From Halobacteriales archaeon QH_8_67_36 (GTDB taxonomy: Archaea > Halobacteriota > Halobacteria > Halobacteriales > Haloarculaceae), in the NCBI GenBank assembly GCA_003021755.1, contig PXQZ01000119.1, positions 1 through 21,050 on the forward strand: DNA of 21,050 bases, in the 5' to 3' direction. The position numbers were made by a program, and so were the translations under genes. This document shows, piece after piece, positions 15,419-21,050 of the stretch. The number at the start of each line of letters is the position of its first letter. Position 1 is the stretch's first letter. The notes below the pieces were generated by a model. The model worked only from the letters and a program-made list of their open reading frames with translations, was not told the DNA's origin and did no database searches.

Positions 15419-16411
15419 ATGGCAACAGCAACTGACAACGACAACGAGGGGCCGCTGACACGGTGGGTACAGTCCGCCATCCAGAACCCCGAAAAGGTGT
15501 ACCGGGCGCTGTTCTACGTCGCGATGGTGTTCTTCCTCGTGACGACACTGTTCCCCTTCTACTGGTTGCTCGTGCTGGCGGTGACCCCGTCCGGACGGCT
15601 GCTGTCGGGGAGCTTCCTGCCTACGATTGACCTCTTTGGCGTCAGCGCGACGTTCCCACTACCGGTGCCAAAAGGGTTCAATCCGGCGGCGTTTGTTTCC
15701 GTCTTCGAGCAGGTCCCGTTCCACCTCTACATGCTGAACAGCTTCGCACTCGCCGTGACGACGACGGTCATCGTCATCGTCGTGGCCAGCCTGGCCGGCT
15801 ACGTCTTCGGCCGACTACGGTTCCCGGGCCGAGCCGTGTTGATGCTGGGTATCCTGGCTGTCAGCTACTTCCCGCCCGCGGCCTTCGTCATCCCGCTGTT
15901 CCAGGTCTTCGCCGGGAACGCGCCGATAACGATACCGTTCACCGACTTCCCGCTGTTCACGCCGCCCCGGTTGCTGAACACGCCGGGCTCGATGGTGTTG
16001 CCGTTCAGCGCGCTGTTCATGCCGCTGTCTATCTTCATCCTCACGACGTTCTACGGCCAGATTCCGGACGGCCTGGAGGACGCCGCGCGCGTCGAGGGGA
16101 CGACACGGCTGGGCGCGCTGTTCCGGGTCATCATGCCGCTGTCGGCCCCGGGTGTGGCGACGGCGGCAGTGTTGACGTTCATCGCCGTCTACAACGAGTA
16201 CTTCTTCAGTTCGATCATGGCGACCTCCACCGAGGCCGCGAAGTGGTCGCCGATCGTCGGCGGTATCCTCAGCTACCAGACCCAGTACACCACACAATAC
16301 AACCTCATGGCGGCCGCGAGCATCGTCGGGGTCCTTCCCGTCGTCATCCTCGTCATCGTCGCCCAGGAGCGCATCGTCAGCGGACTGACCTCCGGCGCAC
16401 TCAAGGAGTGA
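15419..16411 (+). CDS. tsgC: sugar ABC transporter permease (MalG-like)
   Basis: 330 residues, the second membrane subunit. The first span is ALFYVAMVFFLVTTLFPFYW (about 24-43), followed by further spans. The EAA loop EDAARVEGTTRLGALFRVIM lies near residues 220-239, before a final pair of spans. The ending (SGLTSGALKE) is typical of MalG-type permeases. It starts one base after the stop of the preceding permease and ends five bases before the ATPase start, a compact co-translated arrangement. Confidence 0.9.
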   Translation: MATATDNDNEGPLTRWVQSAIQNPEKVYRALFYVAMVFFLVTTLFPFYWLLVLAVTPSGRLLSGSFLPTIDLFGVSATFPLPVPKGFNPAAFVSVFEQVPFHLYMLNSFALAVTTTVIVIVVASLAGYVFGRLRFPGRAVLMLGILAVSYFPPAAFVIPLFQVFAGNAPITIPFTDFPLFTPPRLLNTPGSMVLPFSALFMPLSIFILTTFYGQIPDGLEDAARVEGTTRLGALFRVIMPLSAPGVATAAVLTFIAVYNEYFFSSIMATSTEAAKWSPIVGGILSYQTQYTTQYNLMAAASIVGVLPVVILVIVAQERIVSGLTSGALKE

Positions 16412-16416
16412 CACAT

Positions 16417-17613
16417 ATGGCAAAACTCAAACTCGAACACGTCACGAAACGCTACGACGACCAGGGTGAGACAGTCACCGCGGTCGACGACATGAACCTC
16501 GACATCGACCACGGGGAGTTCATCTGCTTTGTCGGTCCCTCCGGCTGTGGGAAGTCGACCACGATGGAGACCGTCGCCGGGCTGACCATCCCCACCGAAG
16601 GCAAGGTGTACATCGGCGACCGCGACGTCACGAACCTCCCACCGAAGGACCGCGGCATCGCGATGGTGTTCCAGAACATCGCGCTGTTCCCACACATGGA
16701 CGTCTATGACAACATCTCCTTCGGGCTGCGGCTCCGGGACTACCCGACCGACGAGATAGACCGCCGCGTCGAGCGAGCGGCCGATATCGTCCAGCTAGAG
16801 GGGATGCTCGGGCGGATGCCCGAGGAGATGTCCGGCGGCCAGCGCCAGCGCGTCGCCATCGCCCGCGCGATCGTGCGCGAACCGGACGTCTTCCTGATGG
16901 ACGAGCCACTGGCGAATCTGGACGCCAAGCTCAAGGTCCACATGCGGACCGAACTCCAGCGCCTGCACAAGGAACTGGACACGACCATCATCTACGTCAC
17001 CCACGACCAGGAGGAGGCGATGACCCTCTCGGACCGCATCGCCGTCCTCAACAGCGGGAGTCTCCAGCAGATAGCGCCGCCGCTGACCTGCTACAACGAG
17101 CCCGATAACCTCTTTGTCGCCGGCTTCATCGGCTCGCCGTCGATGAACTTCGTCGAGGGGACGGTCGAGAGCGACGCCATAGTAACCAAGAACTTCTCGC
17201 TCGCTTTCGACCCGGCGAGCGTCGACGGCGTCGGTGTCGGGGACAGCGTGACCATCGGCATCCGGCCGGAGGACATCTACCCCGGCGGGCTTCGCGGGGA
17301 GATAGCAGACCACTCGGCGCTCATCGACGCCCGGACGGACATCCTCGAACCGATGGGCGACGAGATATTCGCCTACATGCTGCTCGGCGAGGGCGAGACC
17401 TCGATGTCACAGGAGCAGGCGAGCAGCGACCAGCTGCTGGTTAGCATCGACCCGGACTCCGACATCACCGAGGACGAGGACGTTCAGGTGGTCATCGACC
17501 GGGGGAACGTCCACCTGTTCGACACCGCCTCCGGCGAGGCGCTGACCCACACGCTCGAGGCAGCGTGGAGCGGCGACGAGGTCACCGAGAGCGAGGCCGA
17601 ATCGGACGACTGA
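16417..17613 (+). CDS. tsgD: sugar ABC transporter ATP-binding protein (MalK-like)
   Basis: 398 residues powering the importer from the cytoplasmic face. Motifs in order: Walker A GPSGCGKST (40-48), Q-loop MVFQN (Q86), signature MSGGQRQR (138-145), Walker B VFLMDEPLANLD (E163), and switch H196 in VTHDQEEAM. After about 240 comes the MalK/UgpC-type C-terminal regulatory domain with a TOBE-like fold (GIRPEDIYPGG). It ends in a Glu/Asp-rich tail. The frame is open upstream to 16243, but the ATG at 16417 follows the permease stop directly and begins the canonical MAKLKLEHVTKRY. Confidence 0.93.
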   Translation: MAKLKLEHVTKRYDDQGETVTAVDDMNLDIDHGEFICFVGPSGCGKSTTMETVAGLTIPTEGKVYIGDRDVTNLPPKDRGIAMVFQNIALFPHMDVYDNISFGLRLRDYPTDEIDRRVERAADIVQLEGMLGRMPEEMSGGQRQRVAIARAIVREPDVFLMDEPLANLDAKLKVHMRTELQRLHKELDTTIIYVTHDQEEAMTLSDRIAVLNSGSLQQIAPPLTCYNEPDNLFVAGFIGSPSMNFVEGTVESDAIVTKNFSLAFDPASVDGVGVGDSVTIGIRPEDIYPGGLRGEIADHSALIDARTDILEPMGDEIFAYMLLGEGETSMSQEQASSDQLLVSIDPDSDITEDEDVQVVIDRGNVHLFDTASGEALTHTLEAAWSGDEVTESEAESDD

Positions 17614-17615
17614 CC

Positions 17616-17822
17616 ATGGAATCGACGCTCGTAGCCACGATCTACTGGGGCGGCATGCTCGTGCTGTTTTTCTTCTGGGCCTACGGCATCGCGTCGTTCG
17701 CGCTGGATATGAAAAACAAGATCATCCCCGGCATCGTCCGGTACCGCCGGGGGAGACGCGCGGAGGCTGCCAAACGCGAGCGCGAGGAGGAACGCGACGA
17801 ACGCGAGCAACAGCTGTACTAA
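17616..17822 (+). CDS. 68-residue single-span membrane protein of the ABC operon
   Basis: Starts 2 bases after the ATPase stop, so it is very probably co-translated. A short N-terminus leads into one membrane span, IYWGGMLVLFFFWAYGIASF (about 9-28). Then comes DMKNKIIPGIVRYRRGRR and a charged, likely helical tail rich in Arg and Glu (EAAKREREEERDEREQQ). The charge pattern suggests the tail faces the cytoplasm. I know no function. Its position suggests an accessory subunit or stabiliser of the importer. Longer in-frame starts exist inside the ATPase gene, but the ATG at 17616 fits best. Confidence 0.75.
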   Translation: MESTLVATIYWGGMLVLFFFWAYGIASFALDMKNKIIPGIVRYRRGRRAEAAKREREEERDEREQQLY

Positions 17823-17838
17823 CGGATGTAATATCCGT
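17822..17838. promoter_or_regulatory. inverted repeat after the ABC operon
   Basis: Perfect 6-base arms ACGGAT and ATCCGT with a 5-base loop GTAAT. The repeat begins inside the stop codon of the small membrane protein and ends 22 bases before the next ATG (17861). It could be an operator for the dehydrogenase gene or a weak transcript-end or processing hairpin. A pyrimidine-rich run (TTCCTTTCCT) follows. Confidence 0.4.
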
Positions 17839-17860
17839 CTCCAGTTCCTTTCCTAACATA

Positions 17861-18934
17861 ATGGACGAGAAACGTGCTATCAAACTAGGCATTATTGGCC
17901 TCGGAAACATCGCCCGACTCCACTGTGACTCCCTCCAGAAGGCGGGCTATGGCGGCAGCATCGCCGCCGGGCTGGACGTCGACCCCGACGCTCGCGACCG
18001 GTTTGCCGCCCAGTACGACGCGACAGTGTACGAACGACAGGCCGACCTCTATGCGGACGTCGACGCGGTGCTCGTGACCACGCCCAACAAGTTCCACGAG
18101 GAGTACGTCATCGGCGCCCTCGACGCGGGTCTGGACGTGTTCGTCGAGAAGCCGCTGGCCCACACCGTCGAGAGCGCCAAGCGCATCGTCGGGGCCGCCC
18201 GGGAGGCCGACGGGTTCTGTATGGTCGGCTTCCACAACCGCTTTCGGAACCTCGTTCAGGTGCTGCGTGGCTACCGCGACGACGGGCGGATGGGCGACCT
18301 GCGCCACATCGAGGCGAACTACCTCCGTCGGCGGGGCGTCCCCGGCCGGGGGTCGTGGTTCACCCGCAAGGCGCTGGCCGGCGGCGGGTCACTCATCGAC
18401 ATCGGTGTCCACGCCATCGACCTCTCGCTGTATCTGCTCGACTTCCCCGAGGTGGTCGAGGTGTCCGGCCAGACGCGGTCGACCTTCGGCACCCGCTCGG
18501 AGTATGCCTACGTGACCATGTGGGGCGAGGACCGCGGCGCCTCGGAGTTCGACGTCGATGACTCCACCTCGGCGTTCATCCGGTGTGCCGACGGCTCGAC
18601 CATCGCGCTGGAGGTGGCATGGGCGTCCAACCGCCCCGACAGCCAGGAGTACGTCGTCCGGGGGTCGGGCGCCGGTGCTCGCCTCGATCTGGGCTCCGAC
18701 GAGATAGAGCTGTACGAAACCGTCTCGGCCGACGTGGACCACCATCGGACCTCGCAGGTCGCGACGGCCGACGGGGACGCCCACGGCATCGAGCTGGAGA
18801 AGTTCGTCGACAGCGTCGCGGCCGGTGAACCGCCGGGCACCAACACCGTCGACCAGGCTCTCACCGTCCAGCGGGTGATGGACGCCATCTACCGCTCCAG
18901 CGAGAAGGGCCGGGCGGTCTCCCTTGCGGAGTGA
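17861..18934 (+). CDS. Gfo/Idh/MocA-family sugar dehydrogenase
   Basis: 357 residues, complete. The Rossmann loop is GIIGLGNIARLHCDSL (about 10-25). The catalytic Lys is K97 in FVEKPLAHT, and the second catalytic cluster is LIDIGVHAIDL with D180, H184 and D187. It should oxidise a sugar, sugar phosphate or polyol with NAD(P) in the cytoplasm. It lies 38 bases after the ABC operon and 46 before glucose dehydrogenase, in the same direction, so it probably acts on the imported sugar or a derivative. It differs clearly from the gene at 8343 and has a normal ATG start. Glucose-fructose oxidoreductase-like or inositol dehydrogenase-like activity are both possible; the sequence does not decide. Confidence 0.85.
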   Translation: MDEKRAIKLGIIGLGNIARLHCDSLQKAGYGGSIAAGLDVDPDARDRFAAQYDATVYERQADLYADVDAVLVTTPNKFHEEYVIGALDAGLDVFVEKPLAHTVESAKRIVGAAREADGFCMVGFHNRFRNLVQVLRGYRDDGRMGDLRHIEANYLRRRGVPGRGSWFTRKALAGGGSLIDIGVHAIDLSLYLLDFPEVVEVSGQTRSTFGTRSEYAYVTMWGEDRGASEFDVDDSTSAFIRCADGSTIALEVAWASNRPDSQEYVVRGSGAGARLDLGSDEIELYETVSADVDHHRTSQVATADGDAHGIELEKFVDSVAAGEPPGTNTVDQALTVQRVMDAIYRSSEKGRAVSLAE

Positions 18935-18945
18935 CCGCCATGGAC

Positions 18946-18953
18946 AATTTTAA
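18946..18953 (+). promoter_or_regulatory. TATA box of gdh
   Basis: AATTTTAA lies 28-35 bases before the ATG at 18981, in GC-rich surroundings. This is the expected place for a leaderless haloarchaeal promoter, so gdh likely has its own transcript even if it is also read from upstream. Confidence 0.55.
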
Positions 18954-18980
18954 CCATGCTTCCACGGAGTTTCAGCTAGG

Positions 18981-20045
18981 ATGAAAGCCATCGGTGTCAC
19001 TCGTGAGGGGACGGACGTGGAGCTACTCGACGTGGAGCGGCCGGAACCGGCCGAGGGGGAAGCGCTGGTACGGACGCTGCGCGTCGGCGTCGACGGCACC
19101 GACCACGAGGTCGTCGCCGGGTCACACGGCGGCTACCCCGAGGGGGCCGACCACATGATTCCGGGCCACGAGGCCGTCGGGGTCGTCGAGGACGGCAACG
19201 GCTCCGGACTGGAGGCCGGGCAGGTCGTCGTCCCGACGGTCCGGCGCAAGCCCGACGGCGAGACCAACGAGTATTTCCGCCGCGGCGAGCCGGACATGGC
19301 GCCCGACGGGGAGTACGTCGAGCGCGGTATCGTCGGCGAACACGGCTTCATGGCGGAGTATTTCCCCTCGCCGGCCGACACGCTCGTCCCGATCCCGGAC
19401 CGCCTCGCGGACTACGGGATGCTCGTCGAACCCATCTCCATCGCGGAGAAGGCAAACGACCACGCGTTCTCGACGCGTGAACCGTTCGAGTGGCGGCCCG
19501 ACTCGGCCTGCGTGCTGGGCAACGGCTCGCTCGGCCTGTTGACCCTGTGGATGCTCGGCCGGGAGTTCGACCGCACCTACTGCGTCGGTCGCCGTGACCG
19601 CCCGGACGCCACTATCGACGTGATAGACGAACTCGGCGCGACGTACGTCGACTCCCGCGAGACGCCCGTCGACCAGCTACCACGGGACCACGAGTCGGTC
19701 GACTACGTCTTCGAGGCCACCGGCTACGCACCCCATGCCGTCCAGACCATCCACGCGCTGGCGCCAAACGGCGTCGGTGCCCTGCTGGGTATCCCCGGCT
19801 CCTGGGAGTTCGAAATCGACGGCGGGACGCTCCACAAGGAGATAGTCCTCCACAACAAGTGCCTCATCGGCACGGTAAACTCCCACGTCAAGCACTTCGA
19901 GGACGCCGTCGGCACGCTCGACGCGATGCCCGAGTGGCTGCTCGACGACCTCGTGACGACCGTTGCCCCGCCCGAACGCGTCGGGGCGGCCTTCGAGGAC
20001 GACGACGACCAGATAAAGGCCGTCGTCGAGTTCGACACCCTGTAA
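18981..20045 (+). CDS. gdh: glucose 1-dehydrogenase (zinc-dependent MDR family)
   Basis: Oxidises D-glucose to gluconolactone with NADP(+), the entry step of the semi-phosphorylative Entner-Doudoroff pathway. 354 residues, close to the about 357 of the Haloferax mediterranei enzyme, with which it shares long stretches as I recall it (EALVRTLRVGVDGTDHEV, NGSLGLLTL, VGRRDRPD). Zinc-site residues are D38, H63, E64 and E150. The nucleotide loop is LGNGSLG (179-185), and R204-R205 fit the NADP 2'-phosphate pocket. The catalytic-domain segment FRRGEPDMAPDGEYVERGIV is also typical. It works upstream of the dehydratase at 5722 and precedes trmB, the regulator known to act on such genes. Confidence 0.93.
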   Translation: MKAIGVTREGTDVELLDVERPEPAEGEALVRTLRVGVDGTDHEVVAGSHGGYPEGADHMIPGHEAVGVVEDGNGSGLEAGQVVVPTVRRKPDGETNEYFRRGEPDMAPDGEYVERGIVGEHGFMAEYFPSPADTLVPIPDRLADYGMLVEPISIAEKANDHAFSTREPFEWRPDSACVLGNGSLGLLTLWMLGREFDRTYCVGRRDRPDATIDVIDELGATYVDSRETPVDQLPRDHESVDYVFEATGYAPHAVQTIHALAPNGVGALLGIPGSWEFEIDGGTLHKEIVLHNKCLIGTVNSHVKHFEDAVGTLDAMPEWLLDDLVTTVAPPERVGAAFEDDDDQIKAVVEFDTL

Positions 20046-20162
20046 CCGCTCCTCCACAGTCTCTCGACCCGGCGGTCGGCGTCGGTACGCCACCCGAGTT
20101 ATCGGCGCCGCCGAGCCGACCGACTCCGAACACCTTTGTATCGCTCCGGCCAACTCCCGCCC

Positions 20163-21050
20163 ATGCCATCGGACGACCTGGAGGCGGCGCTCAACGAGGT
20201 CATCTCGCGGTTCAATCTCGGTGAGTACGAGATAGACGCGTATCTGGCGGTCCTCCAGCACGGGGAGCTGACCGCCTCTGAGATAGCCGAGCGGACGGAC
20301 ATCCCCCAGCCGCGGGTGTACGACACCGTCCGGAGCCTCGGCGACGTGGGGCTCGTCGAACTGAAGGAGTCCCGACCGATGAAGGTCATCGCCATCGACC
20401 CCCGGGAGTCCTTCGGCGACATCCAGAACTCCCTGGACGAACTGGTCGATGCCCTCTCCGCGCGCTACACCGCGCCCGCCCGGGAGCCGGAGGCCGTCTC
20501 GCTGGTGAAGTCCAGACCCACGATCTTGCGCTATCTGGAGGACATCATCGACGCGGCCGAGTACGAACTGATGCTGTCGCTGACGCCGTCGCTGCTGGAG
20601 CGTTTCGAGACCAAACTCCGGCGCCGACGGGAGGCCGGCATCGCCATCGAGATCCTGCTGTCGCCGGCCGCCGACGCGCCTGCGCCCGACGAGTTCGACT
20701 ACGAGGCCGTCGCGAGCACCGTCAGGGGTCGGCGCGGTATCACGACGCCCGTGGTGGCCGTCGCCGACGGGAACTACTCGATGTACGCGACCCGGGAGTC
20801 GGTCCGAGGCGCGGCCGCCCGCTACGGCGTCATCTTCAACCGCTCGGAACTGGGCTTTCTGGTCTCGGCCTTCCTCAACACCGTCCTCTGGACGACGGCC
20901 GAGGAGATAGCCACCGACGACTCGGAGCTCCCTTTCCCGCGTCGCTACGGCACCATCCGCCGGTGTATCTCGGATCTGGCCGCCCTCGACGGCGAGTTCT
21001 ACGCGACCATCGAGGGCCGGGAGGTCGAATCGGGCGATAGCTGGGTGGTC
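20163..21050 (+). CDS. trmB: TrmB-family sugar-sensing transcriptional regulator (partial, runs off the window)
   Basis: The ATG at 20163 opens 296 codons with no stop before the edge; the family is about 350 residues. The N-terminal winged HTH covers about 14-68 (YLAVLQHGELTASEIAERTD, then QPRVYDTVRSLGDVGLVEL). A short linker leads to the TrmB sugar-binding domain from about 113 (SLVKSRPTILRYLEDII, FETKLRRRREAGIAIEILLS). In Halobacterium, TrmB represses or activates glycolytic, gluconeogenic and cofactor genes according to glucose. Being next to gdh and the importer fits the same role. The C-terminus is not visible, so completeness is unknown. Confidence 0.9.
   Translation, partial: MPSDDLEAALNEVISRFNLGEYEIDAYLAVLQHGELTASEIAERTDIPQPRVYDTVRSLGDVGLVELKESRPMKVIAIDPRESFGDIQNSLDELVDALSARYTAPAREPEAVSLVKSRPTILRYLEDIIDAAEYELMLSLTPSLLERFETKLRRRREAGIAIEILLSPAADAPAPDEFDYEAVASTVRGRRGITTPVVAVADGNYSMYATRESVRGAAARYGVIFNRSELGFLVSAFLNTVLWTTAEEIATDDSELPFPRRYGTIRRCISDLAALDGEFYATIEGREVESGDSWVV

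Noticed and set aside
20075..20105. TACGCCACCCGAGTTA upstream of trmB as a TrmB autoregulatory site
   Set aside because: It differs from TACT-N7/8-GAGTA in both half-sites; in GC-rich DNA this level of match is expected by chance.

Overview
The window is about 21 kb of GC-rich DNA whose proteins are strongly acidic (Asp/Glu-rich, Lys-poor). It carries a Tat-type lipoprotein, archaeal TATA-like promoters about 25-35 bases before several start codons, a GfcR-type regulator, a TrmB-type regulator and a halophilic glucose dehydrogenase. Together these point to a haloarchaeon (class Halobacteria). The genus cannot be fixed by eye.

Layout. (1) 21-5579, minus strand: phosphoenolpyruvate carboxylase (ppc), then a large cytoplasmic GH13 glycosidase. 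Between them lies an alpha/beta-hydrolase remnant on the plus strand. (2) 5722-9515: an enolase-superfamily sugar-acid dehydratase, probably the D-gluconate dehydratase of the semi-phosphorylative Entner-Doudoroff route, reading left. Divergent from it are a sugar isomerase/epimerase and a Gfo/Idh/MocA dehydrogenase. A remnant of a 7TM histidine kinase sits in the divergent gap. (3) 9579-12600: an M24-like peptidase-fold protein, a GfcR regulator and a membrane/zinc-ribbon protein, followed by the wreck of a TrmB-family regulator. The M24 protein and GfcR both look internally shortened. (4) 12886-17822: a complete sugar ABC importer (Tat lipoprotein binding protein, two MalF/MalG-like permeases, MalK-like ATPase) ending in a 68-residue single-pass membrane protein. 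(5) 17861-21050: a second Gfo/Idh/MocA dehydrogenase, glucose 1-dehydrogenase, and trmB, which runs off the right edge.

How it fits together. Sugar enters through the ABC importer. Gdh oxidises glucose to gluconolactone/gluconate, and the dehydratase would make 2-keto-3-deoxygluconate. PEP carboxylase replenishes the TCA cycle from the PEP that results. TrmB and GfcR are the two known haloarchaeal regulators balancing glycolysis, gluconeogenesis and sugar uptake, and genes of both kinds are here. The GH13 enzyme and the isomerase/dehydrogenase pair suggest wider carbohydrate use.

The most striking feature is erosion between about 2.9 and 12.6 kb. There are three gene remnants (alpha/beta hydrolase, 7TM kinase, TrmB paralogue). 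Two genes appear to have lost about 35-40 codons in frame (M24, gfcR), and one gene (the first Gfo/Idh) has no start codon where its fold begins. I found no clear CRISPR array, tRNA, rRNA or intact insertion sequence.
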